From Pantoea eucrina (GTDB lineage: Bacteria; Pseudomonadota; Gammaproteobacteria; Enterobacterales; Enterobacteriaceae), in the NCBI RefSeq assembly GCF_001691555.1, contig NZ_MAYN01000008.1, positions 237,860 through 301,859 on the forward strand: a stretch of 64,000 nt of DNA, in the 5' to 3' direction. Positions 19,192 to 28,423 of this stretch are shown one piece after another. Position 1 is the stretch's first letter; each line of letters opens with the position of its first letter. A program made the position numbers and the translations under genes. The notes below the pieces were generated by a model. The model did not search any database and had not been told where the DNA came from. It saw only the letters and a list, made by a program, of their open reading frames with translations.

Positions 19192-21327
19192 TCAGAACAG
19201 CGAGCGCACGCTCTGCATAGTGCTGAGATTATGATTAAAGCATTTATCGTAATATTGCTGAATTTCCGCCATACGCAGCCGGTTACGATGGATGCGTCGC
19301 AGCGTCAGCAAGCCGTTTACCACCGCTGAAATCAGCAGTATCAGCATCAGCACAACGCTGCCAATGTAGCGCCACTGCGCCATTGCATCGGGTTCGTTAT
19401 GCAGCATGATATGGCGCGTCCCGTTCGCATCCGTACTCATGCTGGTGATAATACCGCTGGCGCTGAACGGGGTATGCAGCAGCATGCCCGCGATACGCTG
19501 CAGCTCGCGCCACTGCGAAGGCGCGTCAAGATCAAACAGGGAAACGGCAGGCTGCGGCTGCGTCACCAGCTGACGTCCTTCATCGCTGATAATGAGAAAA
19601 CCGCCCGGCGGCGGACTGTTAAGCGTTTCCGCAGCACGACGGGTCTCACGGGAAAAGAAGGTCGAGGTCGCGGTATTCACCAGATTTTCCAGCGCTTCGG
19701 CACTGACAGGCCTTAACAGCACATTCATGCCGCTGAGTTTGCCGGTATCTGCACGATGGATCAGCGAATCCCAGTCTTTGGCATTGCCCAGATTCACCAG
19801 GGCATTTTTCAGCCGGACGCAATCCTGTTGCTGACTGCAGAGATCCTGTGTCCTGAGCACCAGCTCTGAAAAATCATCCAGCAGAATCATGCCTGACTTC
19901 TGAATCGCGGAGGCGAGCTGCGGATTAAGCTTGGGATCGGTGCTGGTTTCCGGATGCAGCTGGCGCAGGGTGGTATCCAGCAGCGCGGCGGCCTTATCGA
20001 TAATGTCAGACTGCGGCTGCGGCAGCGGAGCGGCTTTGTTCCAGTAGATAGCCGAGCAGTCAAAAGGCATGTAAGTGTAGGTGCGATTACTTTGGTAATT
20101 GCCTGGCACAGAGCACATACCGGTCCCCGTTACCCTGAGTACATCGCCGACGTGCAGCGGCAGGGCAGAGAGCTTATCTACGCTGTCGACCTGAATACTC
20201 TCCGTACCTTTGACCCATGCCAGACTCAGCTTGAGCGGCATACTGAGCGGGATCCAGGTCAGCAGCATCGCCAGCACCAGCAGTGAACCGCAGGTCAGTA
20301 CCAGATTCTTGCGCCACCGTTGTACCGGAAAATTTCTGACCTCATCCTGCAGCGACAAAAAATGCCCCTGACGCACGACCTGGCGGTTCAGATAGATATC
20401 CACTTCGGTGATCTGTCCAAGATCGTGGGTAATGTAGGGCTGCCAGTGCGGCGGATAAATGAGATCGATAATACCCAGCGAAATATTGCTCTGCTCCTGG
20501 TTCGACTCACCAAACAGGCCCCAGCGTTTCGGCGCGCCGCGCAGACAGTGAATATCGCGCAGGCCTTTCTCTCCGGGAAAACGACAGAGAAACCAGAGGC
20601 TGACGGCGATCATCACGCAGCCAGGGGCTACCAGCCAGATCAGGAGATTGCCTGGCAGCACCAGACCGAGAAAAAACAGCAGAAAAGCGCAGCAGATAAC
20701 CACGGCTTCACGCGTACCGTCAGGCCGCGAAAGCTGGTACTCCTCATGCGACTCTTTGCGTACCCGCAGTAATTCGACGTTTTCGCTCTCTGCTTTGCGG
20801 ATAGAGGCGTTGGTACTGGCAGGCTGTATCAGCGGCGGCAGAGCAGGTTGCTCAATGGCGTAATTAACCAGCGAGTGACCATTCAGAGAGATGACCAGCG
20901 GCAGCGACTGCGTGCGGATCAGCTCAACGTAGTTTTCGTCTGCAATATACTGTTCCCAGAGCGGCGGCAGATGTACTTCAACTTCATCCAGATAGTAGCG
21001 CCATTTATGGGGATCGTCGGTTGAGAGGCCGTAACGGGTAATAGAACGGGTAACAGGATAGACATTGTTGCTTTGTGCCGTCAGCGTTAGCGCTTCCGCC
21101 TCCCTGGTAAAGCGCGCACGGGTGCGCGGCGGCTGACGTTTAGCCAGCGCAGCCAGATACTTTTCTACTGCAGTGCGCTCATCATCAGAGAGTTTGCGGC
21201 AGGGCGGACTGATAAACGGCAGGGGTCGCGCTAACGGCGGACGATGCCGCATAGCGTACCAGTAAGCGATACCAGCTAATGATGAGCCGACCAGCATCAC
21301 TGTCAGGATGACAATAAAAGTGCTCAT
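19192..21327 (-). CDS. igaA: IgaA/YrfF inner-membrane repressor of the Rcs phosphorelay
   Basis: A 711-residue multi-pass inner-membrane protein that restrains RcsC-RcsD-RcsB signalling and is relieved when RcsF contacts its periplasmic loop. Transmembrane segments are seen near residues 3-25, about 210-245 (VVICCAFLLFFLGLVLPG), about 345-370 (VLTCGSLLVLAMLLTWIPL) and about 655-680. Conserved stretches include LREIHCLRG-like GLRDIHCLRGAPKRWGLFGE, QKSGMILLDDFSELVL and GGFLIISDEGRQLV. It diverges from nudE. Confidence 0.94.
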   Translation of the reverse strand: MSTFIVILTVMLVGSSLAGIAYWYAMRHRPPLARPLPFISPPCRKLSDDERTAVEKYLAALAKRQPPRTRARFTREAEALTLTAQSNNVYPVTRSITRYGLSTDDPHKWRYYLDEVEVHLPPLWEQYIADENYVELIRTQSLPLVISLNGHSLVNYAIEQPALPPLIQPASTNASIRKAESENVELLRVRKESHEEYQLSRPDGTREAVVICCAFLLFFLGLVLPGNLLIWLVAPGCVMIAVSLWFLCRFPGEKGLRDIHCLRGAPKRWGLFGESNQEQSNISLGIIDLIYPPHWQPYITHDLGQITEVDIYLNRQVVRQGHFLSLQDEVRNFPVQRWRKNLVLTCGSLLVLAMLLTWIPLSMPLKLSLAWVKGTESIQVDSVDKLSALPLHVGDVLRVTGTGMCSVPGNYQSNRTYTYMPFDCSAIYWNKAAPLPQPQSDIIDKAAALLDTTLRQLHPETSTDPKLNPQLASAIQKSGMILLDDFSELVLRTQDLCSQQQDCVRLKNALVNLGNAKDWDSLIHRADTGKLSGMNVLLRPVSAEALENLVNTATSTFFSRETRRAAETLNSPPPGGFLIISDEGRQLVTQPQPAVSLFDLDAPSQWRELQRIAGMLLHTPFSASGIITSMSTDANGTRHIMLHNEPDAMAQWRYIGSVVLMLILLISAVVNGLLTLRRIHRNRLRMAEIQQYYDKCFNHNLSTMQSVRSLF

Positions 21328-21715
21328 GCTACGCTCATTCCAGCCAACGAAATGCCTTCACGTTAACGTTCTACTCCCGGCGAAAATCGTAAGATGTGTC
21401 AATTCTGGCGAGCAGATGAGGTTCTGACAAGAAGAAACACAGATAAAATAATGCGCTAAATCATCGGATTATAAATTATTAGATTAATCCCTGATAGGAT
21501 GGTAACCAGGCAATACTCAATTAAATATCGGCATTTTCTGAATTTGGATCCAAAGCGTTGACTTACGCTTAAAACAGGCGGGCAGAGAACACGCCGTACT
21601 TCGGGCTGCGCAATCCGGCGGCGGCTTAGCCTACGTTGCCTGTCGCACATTTGCGCGGCCTTCGGTATGCTGGCGTTATCGCATTTCACAAGGTTGTGCA
21701 ACGTCTGAGGCTGAT
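21328..21715. other. 388-base intergenic region between igaA and nudE
   Basis: This divergent region must hold the igaA and nudE promoters. The central part (about 21430-21540) is AT-rich. A TTGACT at about 21558 resembles a -35 box but has no convincing -10 at proper spacing. I see no gene or strong repeat. Confidence 0.4.
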
Positions 21716-22282
21716 ATGACCACTCCATTGAAAAAACCTGACATCCTCAAGGTAGAAGCGGTGGCGCGCTCCCGCCTGTTTACCATTGAAGCCGTCGATC
21801 TCGCTTTCAGCAATGGTGCACGCCGTGTTTATGAGCGCATGAAACCTTCTGAACGCGAAGCGGTAATGATTGTGCCGATTCTCGGCGACGACGTGATTCT
21901 GATTCAGGAGTATGGGGTAGGGCTGGAAAGCTATGAGCTTGGTTTCCCTAAGGGACTGATCGATCCGGGCGAAAGCGCCTTTGAGGCGGCTGACCGCGAA
22001 CTGAAAGAAGAGGTCGGCTACGGAGCGACCCGCCTTGAAGCGCTGGGCAAGCTCACGATGGCACCCTCTTACTTCTCCAGTAAAATGAATATCGTTGTGG
22101 CGGAAGGACTCTATGAAGAGAAACTGGAAGGTGATGAGCCTGAGCCACTGGTGGTACGGCGCTGGCCGCTGAAGAACCTGCTGGCGCTGCTGGAAGAACC
22201 TGATTTCAGCGAGGCGCGTAATGTCAGTGCGCTGTTTCTGGTGCGCGAATGGCTGGTAAAACAGGGCCGGCTTGATTACTGA
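21716..22282 (+). CDS. nudE: ADP compounds hydrolase NudE (Nudix)
   Basis: A 188-residue Nudix hydrolase acting on ADP-ribose, NADH, Ap3A and Ap2A. The Nudix box is visible as GLIDPGESAFEAADRELKEE followed by VGYG, with the metal-binding REXXEE glutamates intact. Length matches E. coli (186). The gene is monocistronic, convergent with mrcA, and ends at a shared terminator. Confidence 0.96.
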   Translation: MTTPLKKPDILKVEAVARSRLFTIEAVDLAFSNGARRVYERMKPSEREAVMIVPILGDDVILIQEYGVGLESYELGFPKGLIDPGESAFEAADRELKEEVGYGATRLEALGKLTMAPSYFSSKMNIVVAEGLYEEKLEGDEPEPLVVRRWPLKNLLALLEEPDFSEARNVSALFLVREWLVKQGRLDY

Positions 22283-22289
22283 ATAAAGA

Positions 22290-22309
22290 AAGGCGCCCGC
22301 AGGCGCCTT
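22290..22309. terminator. Bidirectional terminator between nudE and mrcA
   Basis: A perfect 8-bp stem, AAGGCGCC with GGCGCCTT and loop CGCA, lies between the convergent stops. A-rich sequence on the left and TTGTTATC on the right allow use on both strands. Confidence 0.8.
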
Positions 22310-22313
22310 GTTA

Positions 22314-24863
22314 TCAGAACAGTTCGTGACTTTCGCCATTGTCCATAATGGTCGTGCCGACGTCGTGCACCGTATACTCCGTGGGCTGTGTACCGTTGAT
22401 GAAATATTCCTGACGCGTATTGCCACCGCCGTTAGCCAGTTTACCGGTTGCACGGTCGATGGTAACGGTCACCACGCCATCCGGCGGCGTCAGTGGCTGC
22501 ACCGGGACGCCCTCCAGCGCAGATTTCATGTAGTCATCCCACGCCGGCTGCGCGCTCTTGGCGCCGCCTTCATAACCGGAAATCTGATCCGGAATTGCTC
22601 CCGACACGGTTGAACGCCCCAGCGCGCGTGAATCATCAAAGCCGATCCAGACCGACGTCACCACACCCGGACCATAGCCGGAGAACCAGGCATCTTTAGA
22701 GCTGTTGGTCGTACCGGTTTTTCCGCCAATGTCATTCCGCTTCAGATCGCGTCCGGCACGCCAGCCTGTACCCATCCAGCCGGGCTCGCCAAAAATATTG
22801 GAGTTAAGCGCGCTTTTGATCAGGAACGAGAGCGGCGTATTAATCACATGCGGTGCATACTGCTGATCGCCTGCTGGCTGCGACTGTGCCGGAACCTGCT
22901 CCAGCGCCGGCTTTGGCACCGACTGGTTCTGCGACTCATCAGAGGTGGCAACGTTCTCCACGCTCTCTTCATTCAGCGCGACTGACTTCCTGGTATCGCC
23001 GTAAATCACCGGCAGATTACACTGCGGACAGGCGATTTTAGGCCGGGTTTCAAAAATTACGCCGCCCTGCTCATCCTCAATGCGGGTGATGAAATAGGGG
23101 TCAACCAGAAAACCGCCGTTTGCCATGACCGCATAGCCACGCGCCACCTGCAGCGGGGTAAATGAAGCGGCACCCAGCGCCAGCGATTCGGTATGAATAA
23201 TATTCTGCGCCGGGAAGCCAAAGCGCTGCAGATATTCTGCAGCATAATCGACGCCCATGGCGCGCATGGCGCGTACCATCACCACGTTTTTAGATTCTCC
23301 CAGCCCCTGACGCAAACGGATAGGGCCGGCATAGGTTGGCGGCGAGTTTTTAGGCCGCCAGTCAGCGCCGGCACCGGCATCCCAGCGGGAGATCGGAACA
23401 TCATTGAGGATCGAAGCCAGCGTCAGGCCACGATCCATCGCGGCGGTATAGAGAAACGGCTTGATGTTTGATCCCACCTGACGCAGCGCCTGGGTAGCAC
23501 GGTTAAACATGCTCTGATTAAAATCGAATCCGCCCACCAGCGCACGCACCGCGCCATCTTCCGGATTCAGTGATACCAGCGCAGAGTTCACCAGCGGAAC
23601 CTGACCCAGCCACCACTCATCGCCCACTTTACGCACCCAGATCTGCTGACCGGCCTGCAGCACCTGCGTAATGGTGCGCGGTGTCGGTCCCTGCAGCGTG
23701 TCTGATTTATAAGGTCGAGCCCAGCGCACGCCGGAGAGCTTCAGCGCGACCGTGCTGCCATCTTTCAGTAAGGCCGTGGCCTCCTGAGCACTGGCACTGG
23801 TCACCACTGCCGCATTCAGCGGTCCGTAGGCAGGCAGCGTTTTCAGCGTTTTCAGAATACGGGCCTGATCCCAGCTTGTCTCACCGACTTTCCATAACAC
23901 GGTGGTCGGGCCGCGGTAGCCATGGCGCATATCATAAGCCATGACATTGTTACGTACCGCCTGCTGCGCCGCTTCCTGCAGGCGACGGGTTACGGTGGTA
24001 TACACCTTGTAGCCGTCGTCATAGGCGCGGTCGCCGTAACGTTTCACCATCTCCTGACGCACCATTTCACTGAGATAAGGGGCAGAAAAAGCGATCTCAG
24101 GACCGTGATAGCTGGCGGTCAGCGGCGTATTACGGGCCTCTTCATACTGCTGCTGTGTGATGTCATTTTGATCCAGCATGCGCGCCAGTACTACATTACG
24201 GCGCGCCAGCGCCCGGCTGTGCGAATAGAGCGGGTTAAAGGTTGAGGGCGCTTTTGGCAGACCCGCGATCATCGCCATTTCACTCAGCGACAGCTGGTCG
24301 ACCGTTTTACCAAAATAGACCTGAGCCGCCGCGCCAACGCCATAAGCGCGATAGCCGAGGTAGATTTTATTAAGGTAGAGCTCAAGGATCTCATCTTTGC
24401 TCAGCAGCTGTTCAATGCGGATCGCCAGGAACGCTTCTTTGATTTTACGCATCAGCGTACGTTCAGGGCTCAGAAAGAAGTTACGCGCCAGCTGCTGAGT
24501 AATCGTACTGGCTCCCTGCGACGCATGGCCTGACATCAGTGCGATGCTGGCAGCACGAAAAATCCCCACCGGATCGACGCCGTGATGCTCATAAAAGCGG
24601 CTATCTTCGGTAGCGATAAATGCTTTGATCAGTTCTGGCGGCATCTGCTTCAGCGTCAGCGGTACGCGGCGTTTCTCACCATACTGGGCGATCAGCTCGC
24701 CCTCGGCGCTGTAAACCTGCATCGGCGTCTGCAGACGCACATCTTTCAATGTGTTCACATCGGGCAGCTGCGGCTCTATGTATTTGTACAAGCCATAAAC
24801 CGTACCGGCTCCCAGCAAAATGCAACACACTGCAAGAATCAATAAATACTTTACGAACTTCAC
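22314..24863 (-). CDS. mrcA: Penicillin-binding protein 1A (bifunctional peptidoglycan synthase)
   Basis: An 849-residue class A PBP. An N-terminal membrane anchor (YLLILAVCCILLGAGTVYGL) precedes the GT51 glycosyltransferase domain, with catalytic Glu86 in ATEDSRFYEHHGVD and GASTITQQLARNFFLS. The transpeptidase domain carries SxxK in GSNIKPFLYT, SKN in GESKNVV and KTGTT in GGKTGTTNSSKDAW. It polymerises and crosslinks glycan strands in the periplasm during elongation. Its usual partner lipoprotein gene lpoA is not in this window. It diverges from hofM. Confidence 0.98.
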   Translation of the reverse strand: MKFVKYLLILAVCCILLGAGTVYGLYKYIEPQLPDVNTLKDVRLQTPMQVYSAEGELIAQYGEKRRVPLTLKQMPPELIKAFIATEDSRFYEHHGVDPVGIFRAASIALMSGHASQGASTITQQLARNFFLSPERTLMRKIKEAFLAIRIEQLLSKDEILELYLNKIYLGYRAYGVGAAAQVYFGKTVDQLSLSEMAMIAGLPKAPSTFNPLYSHSRALARRNVVLARMLDQNDITQQQYEEARNTPLTASYHGPEIAFSAPYLSEMVRQEMVKRYGDRAYDDGYKVYTTVTRRLQEAAQQAVRNNVMAYDMRHGYRGPTTVLWKVGETSWDQARILKTLKTLPAYGPLNAAVVTSASAQEATALLKDGSTVALKLSGVRWARPYKSDTLQGPTPRTITQVLQAGQQIWVRKVGDEWWLGQVPLVNSALVSLNPEDGAVRALVGGFDFNQSMFNRATQALRQVGSNIKPFLYTAAMDRGLTLASILNDVPISRWDAGAGADWRPKNSPPTYAGPIRLRQGLGESKNVVMVRAMRAMGVDYAAEYLQRFGFPAQNIIHTESLALGAASFTPLQVARGYAVMANGGFLVDPYFITRIEDEQGGVIFETRPKIACPQCNLPVIYGDTRKSVALNEESVENVATSDESQNQSVPKPALEQVPAQSQPAGDQQYAPHVINTPLSFLIKSALNSNIFGEPGWMGTGWRAGRDLKRNDIGGKTGTTNSSKDAWFSGYGPGVVTSVWIGFDDSRALGRSTVSGAIPDQISGYEGGAKSAQPAWDDYMKSALEGVPVQPLTPPDGVVTVTIDRATGKLANGGGNTRQEYFINGTQPTEYTVHDVGTTIMDNGESHELF

Positions 24864-25016
24864 CTGAGAATTCCCATCTGTTGGCGTTTGGGCAGTTTAT
24901 AAACAATCGCGCGGTAGTATAAAGGCAAGCCTGACGCTTTGATATACCCGTCATTTGTCTGTCATTCAGCATAGCCGGGTTTAGCGTTGACCTTTGATAA
25001 TAAGGAGATTGCGCAT

Positions 25017-25832
25017 ATGGCTTTTCAGCGCTGGCAAATTGGACTGGATATTCAGAACAGGCACCTGTGTGCGCTGGGTATTGAACGCCGTCGTCATGGC
25101 TGGCAGCTGCGACACTGGTGGCAGCAAGCGCTGCCGCACGATACGTTACGCAACGGTGTGTTGCAAAGCTCGCCGCTGTTACAGGAGATGTTAGCGGCGT
25201 GGCGGCGGCAGCTACCGGCGCAGTTCTCACTGCGCGTTGGCCTGCCGCCACAACTGGTGCTGCAGCGAACATTGCCGCTGCCTGGCACCACGCTGCGTGA
25301 ACCCGCGTTAAATCGTTATGTCACTGCCGCCGCCCGCAATCTCTTCCCGATGGAAACCGCGCTGCTGGCGTTTGACTACCAGTGTGACGCTGCTGCAAAC
25401 ACGCTGCAGGTGACGGCTGCCCGGCGGGACGTGATGGCCCAGTGGCTTCAGCCGCTGCAGCAGGCCGGTCTTGAGCCTGACATCTTTGAACTGAGCACGC
25501 AGGCTCTGATGCAGGTCGCACAACAGCTGCCGCTTGCCCTGCATACGCTGCTGATCCACCCGACAGGCGATCACGCCTTCTGGGCGTTTAATGACGGCAC
25601 GCTGCGCTGCGGGGCCGTTGCAGGGACGCTCAATGCAGACATCATTGCGCAGCTGTTTCCGCAGGTGTCCGATCAGCTTTGTACCTCCACGTCAGCCCCG
25701 ACCGCGCGGCAGGCAAAGCTGTGCCTGCCGCTGTCACTATTACGCTATCAGCAGCCGCCACTGCCTGCACAACAGGGAGATTTTACCCTGGCGCTGGGGC
25801 TGGCACTGCGTCCCGGAGACAGCGCATGCTAA
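25017..25832 (+). CDS. hofM: PilM-like DNA-utilisation protein HofM
   Basis: A 271-residue PilM-like, actin-fold protein, predicted to form the cytoplasmic part of a type IV pilus-like alignment complex. The start MAFQRWQIGLDIQ matches HofM; the ATG at 25017 has AAGGAG upstream, so the TTG frame start at 24987 is rejected. First gene of hofMNOPQ, which in E. coli is required for using DNA as a nutrient and resembles competence genes of Haemophilus. It overlaps hofN by 7 bases. Confidence 0.9.
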   Translation: MAFQRWQIGLDIQNRHLCALGIERRRHGWQLRHWWQQALPHDTLRNGVLQSSPLLQEMLAAWRRQLPAQFSLRVGLPPQLVLQRTLPLPGTTLREPALNRYVTAAARNLFPMETALLAFDYQCDAAANTLQVTAARRDVMAQWLQPLQQAGLEPDIFELSTQALMQVAQQLPLALHTLLIHPTGDHAFWAFNDGTLRCGAVAGTLNADIIAQLFPQVSDQLCTSTSAPTARQAKLCLPLSLLRYQQPPLPAQQGDFTLALGLALRPGDSAC

Positions 25833-26368
25833 GCGTTAATCTGCTGCCGTGGCGCGAACGGCTGTGGCAGAAACGCTGCCGGCAGACGCAATATCTGCTG
25901 GTTACCGCGTTAACGCTGCCGCTGCTCACTGCCCTGATCCTGGGAGGGTATAACAGACAACAGCTTTTTCAGGCAGAAAGCGCGACAGAGCAGGCCCGGC
26001 AGCAGCTGCTTACGCTGCAGCACCTGCGCACGCAGCAGCAATCACTGCTGCAGGCGCGCGACAGGCTGCTGGAGACAGAGCGTCAGCGACAGCAGGTAAT
26101 GCGGCAATATCAGCACTGGCAACATTTCTGGCAGCAGCTGCCGGCGCTACTGCCGGAAGCGTTATGGCTGGAGCGTATTGAGCGTCAGCAGCTGCTGCTG
26201 CGGATAGAAGGGTGGAGTGACAGCGTGGCGGCGGTGAGTGAGCTGCGCCACCGGTTGCTGGCGCAGCCGCTGTTTGCGGCCGTCAGACAGAGGGCAATAG
26301 TCCGGCAGTCAGAGGGCAGATACCGGTTTACGCTGCAGGCACGACTGCGGGAGCAGCCCGATGAATGA
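25826..26368 (+). CDS. hofN: PilN-like DNA-utilisation protein HofN
   Basis: A 180-residue PilN-like inner-membrane protein. The motif VNLLPWRERLWQKRC at residues 3-17 is the PilN cytoplasmic tail that contacts PilM. One transmembrane helix follows (LLVTALTLPLLTALILGG). Then comes a very Gln/Leu/Arg-rich coiled coil (RQQLLTLQHLRTQQQSLLQ) and a small ferredoxin-like domain. It overlaps hofM by 7 bases and hofO by 8, consistent with a tightly coupled operon. Confidence 0.88.
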   Translation: MLSVNLLPWRERLWQKRCRQTQYLLVTALTLPLLTALILGGYNRQQLFQAESATEQARQQLLTLQHLRTQQQSLLQARDRLLETERQRQQVMRQYQHWQHFWQQLPALLPEALWLERIERQQLLLRIEGWSDSVAAVSELRHRLLAQPLFAAVRQRAIVRQSEGRYRFTLQARLREQPDE

Positions 26369-26849
26369 GCTGATGTGGCGCTATGTACTGTGGCCTTTTG
26401 CCTGGCGTGCCGGTTGCAGCGTGCTGGTTGTCGCAACAATGCTGCTGCTGCTCTGGCTGCTGCAGCTGCGTCCTCAACACCAGGCGCTGGCACAGCAGCG
26501 GACAGCGCTGGCAGAGCTTACCGTGCAGCAGCGTCAGCTGCAGCAGGCGTTACATCCGTCAATAGACAGCCTTGCAACAGAGATCGCTAAGCTGCAGGCG
26601 CGGCAGCGCGAGAGCGCGACAACGTCATCGCTGGAGCAACTGGTGAACACGCGTGGCGCGCAGCTGCAAAACTGGCAGCCGCAGGCTCAGCCATCAGAAC
26701 TGGTATTGCAGTTAGCCTGGCGTGAATTTATGCCGCTGTTTGGTGAGCTGGCCGGAACCGCGCAGCCGATACCGCAGCGTTTCTCACTGCGGTCCGGACC
26801 GCGTTTGCTGACGGCAGAGCTGTGGCTGGAGCCATCTGATGCGGAGTAG
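26361..26849 (+). CDS. hofO: PilO-like DNA-utilisation protein HofO
   Basis: A 162-residue protein with one membrane helix (CSVLVVATMLLLLWLLQL, about 20-37), a Gln-rich coiled coil and a short C-terminal periplasmic domain. This matches the PilO layout, which pairs with PilN in type IV pilus alignment complexes. Sequence similarity to other PilO proteins is weak, so position between hofN and hofP supports the call. Confidence 0.82.
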   Translation: MNELMWRYVLWPFAWRAGCSVLVVATMLLLLWLLQLRPQHQALAQQRTALAELTVQQRQLQQALHPSIDSLATEIAKLQARQRESATTSSLEQLVNTRGAQLQNWQPQAQPSELVLQLAWREFMPLFGELAGTAQPIPQRFSLRSGPRLLTAELWLEPSDAE

Positions 26850-27246
26850 CGCACTGCTGTGTCTGTTGCTCTGGCATGGCGCCGCAGCGGCACGCGATCC
26901 TTTTATGCCTCTGATTACCCGCGCCTGCGAACCTGCCGCGGCAGCGCCGCAGAACTGGCGTCTGCAGGGCGTAGCAGGTCGTGCACCTCACTTCGTCGCC
27001 TGGGTGATATCTCCCGAGGGGAAAAGCTATCGGCTGGCGCCATCCTCCCCTTTTCCGGTTTATCCCTGGCAGGTCGCGGAGATAACCGCGCGTACGCTGA
27101 CGTTAACCGCACCGCGCCGCTGTGTGCAGCAACAGATAGTCTGGACAATTAAAGGAGGCTTTTATGAAACGGATCGGGATGCTGCTGGGGCTTATGTTAA
27201 GCGCCCCGCTGCAGGCGCAGACCAGCACGCTAAGCCTGGTATTTGA
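26839..27246 (+). CDS. hofP: PilP-like DNA-utilisation protein HofP
   Basis: A 135-residue predicted exported protein with a short signal-like start (MRSSALLCLLLWHGAAAARD) followed by DPFMPL, the RDPF-type motif of PilP/HofP. It probably links the inner-membrane PilNO-like pair to the secretin HofQ. The frame overlaps hofO by 11 bases and runs 83 bases into hofQ, so its last 27 residues are encoded across the hofQ start. That tail is charged and may be dispensable. Confidence 0.78.
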   Translation: MRSSALLCLLLWHGAAAARDPFMPLITRACEPAAAAPQNWRLQGVAGRAPHFVAWVISPEGKSYRLAPSSPFPVYPWQVAEITARTLTLTAPRRCVQQQIVWTIKGGFYETDRDAAGAYVKRPAAGADQHAKPGI

Positions 27247-28423
27247 CGATGCGCCGGTGGAGCGCATTCTGCAGGCGCTGGCGGACTATCAGCAGACTAA
27301 CCTGCTGATTGCGCCCGGCGTTGAGGGCCGGCTATCGCTGCGTCTGGAGAAGGTAAGCGCAGAGCATGCCCTGACGCTGATTTCACGTCTGGCGGACCTG
27401 GTGCTGGTAGAAGAGGAGGGGGTGCTGCTGGTTTATCCGCAAAGCTGGCAGCAGCGTCAGACGCAGCGGGTCAGGCAGGAACAGGAAGAGAAGCAGGCAC
27501 AGCGGACCCTGGAGCAGCGCACAGTTGCGCTGCATTACGCCAGCGCCAGCGACATTCATCGCAGCCTGCAGGGCGAGCCCTCTCTGATGTCAGCGCGCGG
27601 CAGCGTCACGGTGGATAGCCGTACTAACTCACTGCTGCTGCGCGATATGCCGCAGGCCCTGGAAAACACAACGCGCTGGATCAAAGCCCTTGATCGGCCG
27701 CTGGAACAGGTGGAGTTGCAGGCACATATCGTTACGCTGAACGAAGAGCATCTGCGCGAACTGGGCGTCAGCTGGCAGCTCTCGCCGGCAGATGCGGTGG
27801 CGGCGACGCTGCGCAATCCGCAGCTTAGTCTGCCGCTGGCCGTCAGTGCGCCTGCACTGCGCGCCGGAGTGACGCTGGGAAAAATGAGCGGTGAATTGCT
27901 CACTCTTGAGCTGAGCGCGCTGGAGCAGGAGAATCAGATCGATATCATCGCCAGTCCGCGGCTTTTTACTGCGCATCAGCAGACCGCGACCATTAAGCAG
28001 GGCACCGAAATTCCGTATGAGGTGAAGTCAGGCAACAGCGGCGCGACGGCCATTGAGTTCAAAGAGGCGGTGCTGGGTATGGAGGTCACTCCCTCGGTAC
28101 TGGGCAACGGCCGCATTCAGCTGCGGCTGCGTCTGAGCCAGAACATGCCTGGCCGCAGCCTGACGCTGGGAGAGAATCAGGTACTCAGCATTGAAAAGCA
28201 GGAAATTGAGACACAGGTGACGCTGCGTGATGGCGAAACGCTGGCGCTGGGCGGCATTTTTCAGCAGCAGCGCACGCAGAGTGAAAAACGCGTGCCGTGG
28301 CTGGGAGAGATGCCCCTGCTTGGTGCGCTGTTCCGGCAGCAGCTGCAGGAACAGAAAAAGCGTGAGCTGGTTATCTTTATTACCCCCAGACTGGTCAGGG
28401 AAGCAGCGCTTTCTGCCGGATAA
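27164..28423 (+). CDS. hofQ: Secretin-like DNA-uptake porin HofQ
   Basis: A 419-residue secretin of the PilQ/ComE type, forming an outer-membrane ring. A signal peptide (MKRIGMLLGLMLSAPLQAQ) is followed by N-domains (LVFDDAPVERILQALADYQQ) and a secretin domain with the signature region ASPRLFTAHQQTATIKQGTE and the C-terminal PLLGALFRQQ...RELVIFITPRLV. The AAAGGAGG ribosome-binding site is near ideal. It is shorter than typical PilQ because it lacks extra N-terminal AMIN domains. Last gene of the hof operon. Confidence 0.93.
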   Translation: MKRIGMLLGLMLSAPLQAQTSTLSLVFDDAPVERILQALADYQQTNLLIAPGVEGRLSLRLEKVSAEHALTLISRLADLVLVEEEGVLLVYPQSWQQRQTQRVRQEQEEKQAQRTLEQRTVALHYASASDIHRSLQGEPSLMSARGSVTVDSRTNSLLLRDMPQALENTTRWIKALDRPLEQVELQAHIVTLNEEHLRELGVSWQLSPADAVAATLRNPQLSLPLAVSAPALRAGVTLGKMSGELLTLELSALEQENQIDIIASPRLFTAHQQTATIKQGTEIPYEVKSGNSGATAIEFKEAVLGMEVTPSVLGNGRIQLRLRLSQNMPGRSLTLGENQVLSIEKQEIETQVTLRDGETLALGGIFQQQRTQSEKRVPWLGEMPLLGALFRQQLQEQKKRELVIFITPRLVREAALSAG

